Origin: JBBQZU01 sp038207425
GTDB lineage: Bacteria > Bacteroidota > Bacteroidia > Flavobacteriales_D > Cryomorphaceae
Length of the DNA: 64,000 bases
Assembly: GCA_038207425.1 (NCBI GenBank)
Contig: JBBQZU010000012.1
Coordinates: forward strand, 39,919-103,918
Direction: 5' to 3'
Shown here: one piece after another, positions 9,241-17,331 of the stretch
How positions within the stretch are numbered: the first letter of the stretch is position 1
How the letters are laid out: every line of letters begins with the position of its first letter
Position numbers and translations under genes: made by a program
Notes under the pieces: model-generated
The model's database searches: none
What the model saw: the letters and a program-made list of their open reading frames with translations, nothing else
What the model was told of the DNA's origin: nothing

Positions 9241-9261
9241 TAAGTGTAAATCGAACACTTA
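9241..9261. promoter_or_regulatory. 21-bp perfect palindrome, candidate operator for the Nudix regulator
   Basis: TAAGTGT and ACACTTA are separated by seven bases, giving an exact inverted repeat of 21 bp total span. It sits between the predicted pfkA -7 box (9267-9274) and the pfkA start (9216), where bound protein would block transcription. Reported NrtR-type sites are also 21-bp palindromes with AGTGT/ACACT-like arms in some bacteria. The divergent gene at 9432 encodes such a regulator. The functional link is inference from position and family. Confidence 0.6.
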
Positions 9262-9266
9262 GCCGG

Positions 9267-9297
9267 CAAATCTACAAAGAAACAAGAATTATTCGAA
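9267..9297 (-). promoter_or_regulatory. predicted Bacteroidota promoter of the pfkA operon
   Basis: On the minus strand TAGATTTG (9274-9267) fits the -7 consensus TAnnTTTG exactly. A weak -33 element, TTCG (9297-9294), lies 19 bases upstream. The start site would fall near 9260, just at the edge of the 21-bp palindrome. Confidence 0.5.
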
Positions 9298-9374
9298 TCA
9301 GCTTCAAAGCTTAGCAATGGCAAAGGAAATGGCAGGGCAGGAAAAGACTTGCTGTAATGTTGTTGAACAAGGTA

Positions 9375-9406
9375 TTGACAAAGGTTTGATTTATTTGATA
9401 TTTTTG
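9375..9406 (+). promoter_or_regulatory. predicted promoter of the Nudix-type regulator
   Basis: TTG at 9375-9377 and TATTTTTG at 9399-9406 are spaced 21 bases apart and fit the Bacteroidota -33/-7 pattern. The TTG start codon of the regulator follows 25 bases after the -7 box. Confidence 0.55.
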
Positions 9407-9431
9407 CGGCGGTCAATATCCTAAATATTCA

Positions 9432-10193
9432 TTGAATACAGCGAAACAAGGCGCTATAGACGCCAGACTTAACCCGAACGTTTCAGTAGACTGCGTAATT
9501 TTCGGCTTCGATGGCGAGCGCTTAAAGGTACTGCTTATTGACAGGGGCCAGCAATTGCAGAAAGGCAGTGCCGACAAGGTATACGCCCTTCCGGGAAACC
9601 TGATTCGAGAAGATGAAAATCTCGACGACGCTGCAAAACGGGTGCTTAAAGAACTTACCAGCCTGGAAAATATATTTCTGGAACAGTTTGGTTCATTCGG
9701 TGATCCTTTTCGCCTTACCAAAGAGCATGACCTGGAATGGCTGAAGAGCATCAGGGCGCAACCCGATGCGAGGGTTATCACAGTAGCGTACTATTCCTTA
9801 ATCAGAGCTGATCAGTATAAAATTCATGCAAGTGGTTTTGCCAAGGATGCATTCTGGCATGACATTATAAAACTGCCTGCCCTTGGCTTCGACCACAGAG
9901 AGATTATTGACTCAGCGCTGCATGAACTAAAATTCAAAAGCAAGTACCAGCCGCTTGGCTTCGAATTGCTTCCGGAAAAATTTACGCTTGGCCAATTGCA
10001 GAAGCTGTATGAGGCTATATTCGGCACCGACCTCGATAAGCGCAATTTCAGAAGGAAGATTATGAAAATGAGTTTTCTAGTACAGCTTAAAGAAAAACAA
10101 ATAGGAGTGCCCCATAAACCTGCGCGGTACTATACTTTTGATAAGGAGAAATATCAAAGCTATAAAAGCAATGACTTCTATTTCACGCTTTGA
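9432..10193 (+). CDS. Nudix-domain transcriptional regulator, NrtR/AraR-like
   Basis: A 253-residue protein starting with TTG; no ATG lies upstream in frame between promoter and domain. Residues about 15-150 form a Nudix fold, but the Nudix box (about 55-77, GNLIREDENLDDAAKRVLKEL) lacks the canonical REUXEE core: it reads RVLKEL. Catalytic hydrolysis is therefore doubtful. Residues about 170-250 (TLGQLQKLYEAIFG, then NFRRKIMKM) match the C-terminal winged helix of NrtR-family regulators. In known members the Nudix domain binds a small ligand such as ADP-ribose or, in Bacteroides AraR, a sugar. Divergent placement next to the pfkA/amylase operon makes it the likely regulator of that operon. 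Its stop is one base from the stop of the convergent J-protein gene. Confidence 0.85.
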   Translation: MNTAKQGAIDARLNPNVSVDCVIFGFDGERLKVLLIDRGQQLQKGSADKVYALPGNLIREDENLDDAAKRVLKELTSLENIFLEQFGSFGDPFRLTKEHDLEWLKSIRAQPDARVITVAYYSLIRADQYKIHASGFAKDAFWHDIIKLPALGFDHREIIDSALHELKFKSKYQPLGFELLPEKFTLGQLQKLYEAIFGTDLDKRNFRRKIMKMSFLVQLKEKQIGVPHKPARYYTFDKEKYQSYKSNDFYFTL

Positions 10194-10194
10194 G

Positions 10195-11103
10195 TTAGCT
10201 ACCGGCCTGTTGCAAATCGCGTAGTTGTTCAAAAAGTGCTTCCTGTTCAGGACTGAGATTTTTTGGGATTTCCACAATTACTTCAATGATCAAATCGCCA
10301 AAGTGGCCCTCGTTGTTATATTCAGGAAAGCCCTTTCCTTTCAGTCGCAGCTTTTTTCCTGATTGGGTACTCGATGCAATTGGCAGTGATATTTTGCCAT
10401 GAGGGGTATCTACATTTATCTTTCCCCCGAGTACGGCCGTATACAAGTCAGTAACTACTTTTTTCGAAAGATTAAGGCCATCTTGTTCGTAACCCCATGC
10501 CTTGCCCACTGAAAGAGTTATGTATAGGTCACCACCATTTCGGCCTTTGCCGGATACTTTGAGTTTTTGGGCGTCGGTAGCGCCTGGTTTTATATTGAGC
10601 CGTATTCTTTCTCCTTCTATATCAATTACTTTCGCTACGCCATTGAAAGCTTCGTCAAATGTAAGCGGCAGGCTTGATTGAGTGTTCACCCTACGCGCAG
10701 TGCGCTGCCGGCTTTCGGCGAAAGATGAATCGCCACCGCTAAAGCCTCCACTAAAAAAGGCATTGAAAAAGTCAGAGAAACCGCCACCACCGAAATTTTC
10801 ATCAAAGTCGCCGCTGCTGTATGACTGGCTTCTGCCGGTGCCATTGGCATTGCGACCGGGCTGAGCGTACTGATCGTATTGCTTCCAATTGGCTCCCAAT
10901 TCGTCGTACTTCTTGCGTTTTTCAAGATCGCCTATCACATCATACGCTTCACTTATTTCTTTAAAGCGGCGTTCTGATTCAGCGTTGCCCTGGTTCTTGT
11001 CGGGGTGAAACTGCAGCGCCAGCTTGCGGTATTTTTTCTTGATGTCGGCCTGCGGAGCTGTTTTAGCTACTCCGAGTACCTTGTAGTAATCTTTGTACTC
11101 CAT
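10195..11103 (-). CDS. cbpA: CbpA-type DnaJ co-chaperone
   Basis: A 302-residue J-domain protein. The J domain at residues 1-70 contains the HPD triad (33-35) that stimulates DnaK ATPase. A Gly/Ser/Phe-rich linker spans about 80-130, and two beta-sandwich client-binding domains follow (LTFDEAFNG, RIRLNIKPGATD, GGDLYITL, FPEYNNEGHFGDLIIEV). There is no cysteine-rich zinc domain, which distinguishes CbpA-like proteins from DnaJ. The hsp20 gene lies immediately upstream on the same strand, so the two probably form a heat-shock cluster. DnaK is encoded 4 kb away. Confidence 0.93.
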   Translation of the reverse strand: MEYKDYYKVLGVAKTAPQADIKKKYRKLALQFHPDKNQGNAESERRFKEISEAYDVIGDLEKRKKYDELGANWKQYDQYAQPGRNANGTGRSQSYSSGDFDENFGGGGFSDFFNAFFSGGFSGGDSSFAESRQRTARRVNTQSSLPLTFDEAFNGVAKVIDIEGERIRLNIKPGATDAQKLKVSGKGRNGGDLYITLSVGKAWGYEQDGLNLSKKVVTDLYTAVLGGKINVDTPHGKISLPIASSTQSGKKLRLKGKGFPEYNNEGHFGDLIIEVIVEIPKNLSPEQEALFEQLRDLQQAGS

Positions 11104-11162
11104 GATTGGCAGGTTTTTGACGAATAATTTTAATGATGGTGCAAAATTGGTGAATTAAAACA

Positions 11163-11188
11163 AAGGTGCGAACCTAAGCCCGCACCTT
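11163..11188 (-). terminator. stem-loop terminator after hsp20
   Basis: AAGGTGCG (11163-11170) pairs perfectly with CGCACCTT (11181-11188) around a 10-base loop. On the minus strand a T-rich stretch follows. It lies 29 bases past the hsp20 stop and before the cbpA start. Confidence 0.65.
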
Positions 11189-11216
11189 CGCAACAATTTG
11201 AGTCAACAGCCGCGGA

Positions 11217-11657
11217 TTAGTTTACAGCAATCTCGCGAACTTTTGTTTTGACTGCCACTTCCTTTTTGGGCACTTCAAGTTTCAGTATACCGTTGGTGTA
11301 GGTAGCGGCTATGTTTTCTATATCTACTTCTTCGGGCAATCGGAATGAGCGTACAAAACTTGTGTAATTGAACTCTCGCTTGGTAAAGCGCTCGTTGGTT
11401 TCTTTTTTCTCATCCTTTTGCTCACTGCGTATGCTGAGCAAATCTTCCTGAATCTCAATCTTGAAATCATCTTTCTCCATGCCAGGAGCGGCAAGTTCAA
11501 TATGGTATGATTTCTCAGTTTCCTTGATATTTGCGGCGGGTAGAGAGCCAGTGCGGAAAACTTTCCTTGGTAGTGATTCGCCTTCAAGAAACTCATTGAA
11601 GAATTGTTCAAAAGGGTCGAACACGGGGGCGTTTGATCTGAATTTTACGAGTGACAT
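11217..11657 (-). CDS. Hsp20/alpha-crystallin small heat-shock protein
   Basis: A 146-residue small heat-shock protein that holds unfolding proteins in the cytosol without ATP. The alpha-crystallin domain runs from about residue 40 (NIKETEKSYHIELAAPGMEK) to about 135. Near its end is the conserved A-x-x-x-NGIL pattern (YTNGILKLEVPK). The N-terminal arm carries the FDPFEQFFNEF segment common in bacterial Hsp20. The stop is followed by a strong hairpin, so it appears monocistronic. Confidence 0.95.
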   Translation of the reverse strand: MSLVKFRSNAPVFDPFEQFFNEFLEGESLPRKVFRTGSLPAANIKETEKSYHIELAAPGMEKDDFKIEIQEDLLSIRSEQKDEKKETNERFTKREFNYTSFVRSFRLPEEVDIENIAATYTNGILKLEVPKKEVAVKTKVREIAVN

Positions 11658-11804
11658 AATGTAAAGGTTTTATGGGTTTACGAATCCATAACGTCAATTG
11701 AAATGCCGATGACCGTTTTCGGAAATTATGGCACAACCCGAAAGCATTTGATGGACATTTTGACCTATTAAACTGAATTACAGTGACATTAAGTCACGAT
11801 TGAA

Positions 11805-12395
11805 TTAGCGGTTTATCAAAAACTTCTGTACTATTTGCCTGTCGGGAAAATAGGCGCGCACCACGTAAACACCATTTGCCCATGCTGGTGATGGAAGTAC
11901 CAACTCATCTCCCACAACTTTATTTACTGAAAAGTCTACATTGCCGCATAGGTTATACACCTGCAAGTCATAAGGTATTCCAGTGTTATCTATTCTGAGC
12001 TTGTGGTAACCAGTAGCAGGCTCGTAAAAAATGAGTATCCCTGACGGCCAAAATTGGAGAAATTGAATTTGCAAAGTGAGGGTGCTTTCCGAACCGAAAG
12101 TGATAGAATAGACATAGGTGCCGTTTACACCCGTATCGGTATCTGAAAATCGGTAAGACTCAGGTCTTCCCGGCGAACCGCAAATGCCACCTATCGCAAA
12201 AACAGGCACGGGCTCGCTTCCATTCACCGAGCGTGATACGAAAGTTCCTTCGCAGGTATTTCCTTCAGCTATAGTCCAGCTTAATTCTATGGTATTGCCA
12301 GATTGAAGAATGCTCCAGGTATCCAGAAAATCATCGTCCTGGGCATTTGCCGAAAGGCTAAAGCTTAAAGTTAAAATGGAAAGCAGGTGTTTCAT
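11805..12395 (-). CDS. secreted protein with T9SS type A sorting domain
   Basis: A 196-residue exported protein with a cleavable signal peptide ending in SANAQ (about residue 19). Residues about 125-196 look like a type A T9SS C-terminal sorting domain, with YDLQVYNLCG in the middle and the typical end ANGVYVVRAYFPDRQIVQKF. The central portion is a short beta-rich domain without a recognised family. Cargo with this tail is carried across the outer membrane by the type IX system, and the tail is normally removed. Its ATG directly follows the rluA-like stop with no gap, so it is probably co-transcribed with panB and the pseudouridine synthase, although a functional link is not obvious. Confidence 0.75.
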   Translation of the reverse strand: MKHLLSILTLSFSLSANAQDDDFLDTWSILQSGNTIELSWTIAEGNTCEGTFVSRSVNGSEPVPVFAIGGICGSPGRPESYRFSDTDTGVNGTYVYSITFGSESTLTLQIQFLQFWPSGILIFYEPATGYHKLRIDNTGIPYDLQVYNLCGNVDFSVNKVVGDELVLPSPAWANGVYVVRAYFPDRQIVQKFLINR

Positions 12396-13097
12396 TCACG
12401 GATTTAAACGGGCAAAGTAGTTCCAGATTGTTTCATTAGGCGTAGGTGCAACAATATGTATAGGAAGCTTTGACACCGGATGGATGAAATGAACCGACCG
12501 GGCGTGAAGGTGTATTGAACCGTCAGGGTTGCTGCGCGGGGCGCCATATTTCAAATCGCCTTTTATGGAAAAACCTGCATGCGAAAGTTGCACCCTTATC
12601 TGGTGGTGCCTGCCGGTTACGGGGTTTACTTCCAAAAGGGTATACTTATCAGAATGTGCAAGCACCGTATAGTGCATCTCCGAGCGTTTTGCGCCCACGG
12701 TTTTGGCAGAAACCACGCGACTTTTGTTTTTGGCTTCATCTTTTACAAGAAAATCTACAAGGGTGGCATTCTCGAGATTGGCTTGCTTCGGCACACAAGC
12801 CCAATAGGTTTTGCGCACTTCTTTTTCTTTGAAAAGCTCGTTGAGGCGGCTTAGTGCCTTGCTGGTTTTAGCGAAAACCACTACGCCGCTCACTGGCCGG
12901 TCTATGCGGTGTACCACACCGGCAAATATATTACCGGGCTTGCTGTACTTTATGCGAAGCCATTCCTTTACCACATCGCTGAGCGGCGAGTCGCCCGTTT
13001 TATCGCCTTGCACAATATCGCCCGGGCGTTTATTTACGGCCAGTATATGGTTGTCTTCGTAGAGTATATCAATATCAGTTGCGGTGGAGCGTGACAC
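12396..13097 (-). CDS. RluA-family pseudouridine synthase
   Basis: A 233-residue enzyme that isomerises uridines in rRNA or tRNA. The catalytic motif HRIDRPVSG (aspartate in RID) and TGRHHQIRVQL, both typical of the RluA family, are clear. There is no N-terminal S4 domain, so it is a short form like RluA or RluC-core proteins. The exact RNA target cannot be told. The predicted GTG start shares its first base with the last base of the panB stop codon (13097), an arrangement that usually means coupled translation. Confidence 0.92.
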   Translation of the reverse strand: MSRSTATDIDILYEDNHILAVNKRPGDIVQGDKTGDSPLSDVVKEWLRIKYSKPGNIFAGVVHRIDRPVSGVVVFAKTSKALSRLNELFKEKEVRKTYWACVPKQANLENATLVDFLVKDEAKNKSRVVSAKTVGAKRSEMHYTVLAHSDKYTLLEVNPVTGRHHQIRVQLSHAGFSIKGDLKYGAPRSNPDGSIHLHARSVHFIHPVSKLPIHIVAPTPNETIWNYFARLNP

Positions 13098-13912
13098 TAA
13101 TATTGCTCTTTTTCGTTGGGGAAATCTGTAGAGCGTACATCGGCTACATACTTGCCAATTGCGCCTTTTATTTCGTCATATAAATTAAGGTAGCGCCGCA
13201 GAAACCGCGGGCTAAACTCATGAGTAAGGCCCAGCATATCGTGCACCACAAGTACCTGTCCGTCGGTTTTATTGCCGGCACCAATACCTATTGTTGGTAT
13301 TTCCACTGCCTTTGAAACCATCCCGGCAAGCTTGGCAGGAATCTTCTCGAGTACAATACTGAAGCAACCCGTTTCATCGAGCAATTTGGCGTCACTGATA
13401 AGCCGGTCGGCTTCTACTTCTTCGCGGGCACGCACGGTGTAGGTGCCAAATTTGTAAATGCTTTGGGGGGTTAAGCCCAGGTGTCCCATCACAGGAATTC
13501 CTGCTGAGAGAATTCGCTCTACGCTTTCGCGGATTTCAGAACCTCCTTCAAGTTTTACCGCATGTGCCCCGCTTTCCTTCATGATGCGGATGCTCGATGT
13601 GAGCGCTTCCTTGCTGTTGCCCTGGTAGGCTCCAAATGGAAGGTCAACTACCACCAATGCTCTTTTAACCCCGCGTACCACCGACGAAGCATGGTAGATC
13701 ATCTGATCAAGCGTAATGGGGAGCGTAGTTTCATGGCCCGCCATTACATTCGATGCCGAGTCACCAACCAGTATTACATCTACTCCGGCTTCGTCAACAA
13801 TTCTCGCCATGGAGAAATCATAGGCCGTGAGCATGGCAATTTTCTCGCCGCGGTTCTTCATTTCCTGAAGGGTGTGTGTGGTAACGCGTTTTACCTGAGA
13901 ATGCACTGACAT
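13097..13912 (-). CDS. panB: 3-methyl-2-oxobutanoate hydroxymethyltransferase
   Basis: A 271-residue enzyme making ketopantoate from alpha-ketoisovalerate and methylene-THF, the first committed step of pantothenate and CoA synthesis. Signatures are MLTAYDFSMARIVDEAG, VGDSASNVMAGHETTLPI and KLEGG, followed by GHLGLTPQS and GIGAGNKTDGQVLV. All metal- and substrate-binding stretches of the PanB family are present. It is the first gene of a short minus-strand operon with the pseudouridine synthase and the T9SS cargo. No other pantothenate gene lies in the window. Confidence 0.97.
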   Translation of the reverse strand: MSVHSQVKRVTTHTLQEMKNRGEKIAMLTAYDFSMARIVDEAGVDVILVGDSASNVMAGHETTLPITLDQMIYHASSVVRGVKRALVVVDLPFGAYQGNSKEALTSSIRIMKESGAHAVKLEGGSEIRESVERILSAGIPVMGHLGLTPQSIYKFGTYTVRAREEVEADRLISDAKLLDETGCFSIVLEKIPAKLAGMVSKAVEIPTIGIGAGNKTDGQVLVVHDMLGLTHEFSPRFLRRYLNLYDEIKGAIGKYVADVRSTDFPNEKEQY

Positions 13913-14036
13913 AAGTTCTGAGTCTTGCTTTTAGATGTGAATGGTAGCTCCTGAAACGTTACATTGCTTGGAATGCTATAGACAGGATCAAATATACCGT
14001 TAGTAAACAAGGTGTGCTGCATTATAGCTAATATAT

Positions 14037-14044
14037 TACATTTG
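14037..14044 (+). promoter_or_regulatory. predicted -7 box upstream of the lipoprotein gene
   Basis: TACATTTG matches TAnnTTTG and lies 26 bases before the ATG at 14071. I see no convincing -33 element at the right distance. Confidence 0.35.
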
Positions 14045-14070
14045 CTGCTTCCTTAATAGGAAGTTCAAAG

Positions 14071-15204
14071 ATGATAAAAAGAACAGGATTATTCATCATT
14101 GCAGGATTGCTTGCAACCTCGATGATTATAAACAGTTGCGATACAGAAGTAGATCTTCTTGCTCCGTATAAAACAGTTCCGGTAATTATAGGCGTATTGG
14201 ATCATACAGTGGACACCCAATATTTCAGAATAAACCGCACCTTTCTGGGAGAAGGCGATGCCAACCTCTTTGCAAACATTAAGGATTCGGTTGAATTTCC
14301 TGATGGCACCGTAGATGCCTGGATTATAAAATACCAGGCTCCAAATACAAACAGCATGAATATAAATTCTTGGACCAAACTCGATTCTATAAAATTGCAA
14401 CCAATAGACCTGCCCGGCAGAAAACCGGGTGTGTTTTACACTGAAGATGTACGGTTCTTTTACACTACACAGCCAATTTTCACCACTGCACAAATAAACA
14501 ATATTGCCAATATGCGCTACCAGCTCAGGGCAACGATTCTAGGAAAAACTTATATGGCGGTTACAAATTTTCCTACTGTAAACCAAGGTAACATCTCCTT
14601 CCCAAGTGCCACGCCCGTTCCAATACGTCTTCCATTTTACAGCACTCAAAGTTCTACTTTCTTAAATGTAGTTTTTCAATACACTATTATTCCTAGCACA
14701 GCCAGGTATGAAGGTGTATTGCGCATAAATTTCAACCTGGATTTGACTGATGGCACCACCCTCGCCAATCAGTATATTGACTATAATCTTGGTACAGAAT
14801 TTAATCTTGAAAACATTACTTCTAACAGGAATTTTTCATTCAACAGTGAAACCTGGTATGAATTTGTAGGTCAAAGATTCAGGGCGATCCCCAACGTGAA
14901 AAAGATAAGGGTTCAGAACGTTCAATTCAGGCTTACAGGTGGAAATGCTGAACTGAATACCTATATAAATGTGGCGCAGCCTATAAGTCAGTTTGTACCC
15001 GTGCTGAGTACCTATACCAACATTAGTGGCGACGTTATTGGTATTTTCGCATCAAAAGTGCAGGTAAACAGGGTGGCGTATCTCGATGAACCAAGTCTTT
15101 CACAACTTTCACTCGGTGCCTTCTCTTCAGGCCCTTGTTATTGTGTACTTTGGGTGGAGGGCACTTCGTTCAACTGCAGCCCGAGCCCTGACACCTGCCC
15201 CTGA
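14071..15204 (+). CDS. lipoprotein of unknown function
   Basis: A 377-residue predicted lipoprotein with hydrophobic signal and lipobox INSC (Cys23). The mature part is beta-rich with aromatic residues and resembles exported Bacteroidota lipoproteins such as DUF4249-type proteins, especially the opening VPVIIGVLD...DTQYFRINRTFLGEG. I cannot confirm a family. The C-terminus carries an unusual cysteine cluster (CYC, then NCSPSPDTCP), which could form disulfides outside the cytoplasm. It stands alone between divergent panB and dnaK. No catalytic motif is visible. Confidence 0.7.
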   Translation: MIKRTGLFIIAGLLATSMIINSCDTEVDLLAPYKTVPVIIGVLDHTVDTQYFRINRTFLGEGDANLFANIKDSVEFPDGTVDAWIIKYQAPNTNSMNINSWTKLDSIKLQPIDLPGRKPGVFYTEDVRFFYTTQPIFTTAQINNIANMRYQLRATILGKTYMAVTNFPTVNQGNISFPSATPVPIRLPFYSTQSSTFLNVVFQYTIIPSTARYEGVLRINFNLDLTDGTTLANQYIDYNLGTEFNLENITSNRNFSFNSETWYEFVGQRFRAIPNVKKIRVQNVQFRLTGGNAELNTYINVAQPISQFVPVLSTYTNISGDVIGIFASKVQVNRVAYLDEPSLSQLSLGAFSSGPCYCVLWVEGTSFNCSPSPDTCP

Positions 15205-15328
15205 TTCTGTCGTTTTGTCATTCATGTTGGCACAAATAGTGTCAAAAGCTGCGCGCTTCTGATGTAAAGCCCGGTTGGTATAATCATTGATTCCGACCCA
15301 TCGAATAAAACAATCAAAAGCAATAGCA

Positions 15329-17224
15329 ATGAGCAAAATAATTGGAATAGACCTCGGTACAACAAACTCGTGCGTTTCAGTAATGGAAGGCAATGAGCCG
15401 GTGGTAATTGCCAACAGTGAAGGTAAGCGTACTACCCCATCAATCGTAGCTTTCGTAGATGGTGGTGAGCGCAAAGTGGGCGACCCTGCCAAACGACAGG
15501 CGATTACCAATCCCGAAAAGACCGTATACTCTATAAAAAGATTCATGGGCAACTCGTTTGACGAGGTGCAGGCCGAAGTAAAACGCGTACCATACAAAGT
15601 GGTAAAAGGCGACAACAATACCCCAAGGGTAAAAATTGACGACCGCATGTACACTCCACAGGAAATTTCGGCTATTATACTTCAGAAAATGAAGAAAACC
15701 GCTGAAGACTTCCTCGGTCAGAGTGTAAGCGAAGCGGTGATTACCGTACCAGCATACTTTAACGATGCGCAGAGACAAGCCACCAAAGAAGCCGGTGAAA
15801 TAGCAGGATTGAAAGTGCGTCGTATTATCAATGAGCCTACCGCAGCCGCTTTGGCATACGGACTCGACAAAAAAGCCACTGACCTGAAAGTAGTAGTATT
15901 CGACTGTGGTGGAGGAACCCATGACGTATCAATACTCGAACTGGGTGATGGCGTATTTGAAGTGCTCAGCACCGATGGCGATACCCACCTAGGTGGTGAC
16001 GACTTCGATCAGGTAATCATCGAATGGTTGGTAACCGAATTCAAAAATGACAACGGTATAGACCTTACCCGCGACCCAATGGCCTTGCAGCGATTGAAAG
16101 AAGCCGCCGAAAAAGCTAAAATTGAATTGTCAAGCAGCCCTTCTACAGAAATAAATCTGCCATACATCATGCCGGTGGACGGAATACCAAAACACTTGGT
16201 AAAAACCTTCACCAGGGCAAAGTTTGAGCAACTGGCCGACTCACTTATCAAGCGCACCATCGCCCCTTGCGAGAAAGCATTGAAAAATGCAGGACTAAGC
16301 AAAAGCGATATCAACGAGGTAATCCTTGTTGGTGGTAGCACGCGAATACCTGCCATACAGGATGCAGTGAAAAGCTTCTTTGGCAAAGAGCCTTCTAAAG
16401 GTGTAAACCCCGATGAAGTTGTAGCCGTTGGCGCTGCCATTCAGGGAGGGGTACTCACAGGAGAAGTGAAAGATGTGCTTTTGCTCGATGTTACTCCGCT
16501 TTCACTTGGTATTGAAACTATGGGAGGTGTATTCACGAAACTGATAGATGCAAACACTACAATTCCTACTAAAAAGTCGGAAGTGTTCTCAACAGCATCT
16601 GACAGTCAGCCCGCAGTAGACATACACGTGCTCCAGGGAGAAAGGTCCATGGCCAATGGCAACCGCAGCATAGGCCGATTCCAGCTTACTGACATACCAC
16701 CGGCTCCACGAGGAGTGCCTCAAATAGAAGTAACCTTCGATATTGACGCTAACGGCATCATGAATGTATCAGCACGCGACAAAGCCACCAGCAAGGAGCA
16801 GAGCATTCGCATAGAAGCATCAAGCGGACTTACTGACCAGGAAATAGAACGCATGAAACGCGAAGCTGAAGCAAATGCCGAAGCCGACAAGCAAGCCAAG
16901 GAGCGCGTTGAAACTATCAACAAAGCCGACTCGATGATATTCCAAACCGAGAAATCGCTGAAGGAATATGGTGACAAGATTCCTGCCGACAAAAGACAGC
17001 CCATTGATGAAGCACTTACGGAGCTTAAAAAAGCCCACGAAGTGCAAGATGTGAAAGCAATTGAGAGCAGTATGGAAAAACTGAATACTGTATTTCAGTC
17101 AGCAACACAGGAAATGTACAACGCCCAGCAGCAACCATCATCAGGCGAAAGCCAGGGAGGTTCAAAAGCCACCGCCGACGAAGAAGTAACCGACGTGGAC
17201 TTTGAAGAAGTAAAAGAGAAATAA
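15329..17224 (+). CDS. dnaK: molecular chaperone DnaK (Hsp70)
   Basis: A 631-residue Hsp70. The ATP-binding signatures are IIGIDLGTTNSCVSVMEG, VVVFDCGGGTHDVSI (most DnaK proteins read LGGGTFDVS) and VILVGGSTRIPAIQ. The substrate-binding domain and helical lid follow, ending in the canonical EEVTDVDFEEVKEK tail. I chose the ATG at 15329 because it gives the standard DnaK N-terminus; an upstream TTG at 15287 would only add 14 unrelated residues. GrpE is not encoded adjacent, while the J protein and Hsp20 lie 4-6 kb away. No CIRCE element is seen in the 124-bp upstream region. Confidence 0.98.
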   Translation: MSKIIGIDLGTTNSCVSVMEGNEPVVIANSEGKRTTPSIVAFVDGGERKVGDPAKRQAITNPEKTVYSIKRFMGNSFDEVQAEVKRVPYKVVKGDNNTPRVKIDDRMYTPQEISAIILQKMKKTAEDFLGQSVSEAVITVPAYFNDAQRQATKEAGEIAGLKVRRIINEPTAAALAYGLDKKATDLKVVVFDCGGGTHDVSILELGDGVFEVLSTDGDTHLGGDDFDQVIIEWLVTEFKNDNGIDLTRDPMALQRLKEAAEKAKIELSSSPSTEINLPYIMPVDGIPKHLVKTFTRAKFEQLADSLIKRTIAPCEKALKNAGLSKSDINEVILVGGSTRIPAIQDAVKSFFGKEPSKGVNPDEVVAVGAAIQGGVLTGEVKDVLLLDVTPLSLGIETMGGVFTKLIDANTTIPTKKSEVFSTASDSQPAVDIHVLQGERSMANGNRSIGRFQLTDIPPAPRGVPQIEVTFDIDANGIMNVSARDKATSKEQSIRIEASSGLTDQEIERMKREAEANAEADKQAKERVETINKADSMIFQTEKSLKEYGDKIPADKRQPIDEALTELKKAHEVQDVKAIESSMEKLNTVFQSATQEMYNAQQQPSSGESQGGSKATADEEVTDVDFEEVKEK

Positions 17225-17245
17225 CACATCCCCAATTTAAGCTAG

Positions 17246-17283
17246 AAACCCACTGAACTTCGGTTTGGTGGGTTTTCTTTTTC
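17246..17283 (+). terminator. terminator after dnaK
   Basis: AAACCCAC (17246-17253) pairs with GTGGGTTT (17269-17276). Within it is a second small stem, AAC-TTCG-GTT. A T-rich run follows, 20 bases past the dnaK stop. Confidence 0.85.
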
Positions 17284-17331
17284 TCAAAACAATACTTTTC
17301 CAAGTGTGTTTTTTAAACGAAGTTTGCAACA

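Noticed and set aside
15205..15328. CIRCE heat-shock operator upstream of dnaK
   Set aside because: No TTAGCACTC-N9-GAGTGCTAA-like inverted repeat is present.
15127..15654. 175-codon minus frame across the start of dnaK
   Set aside because: Runs antisense through dnaK's conserved N-terminus; dnaK is certain.
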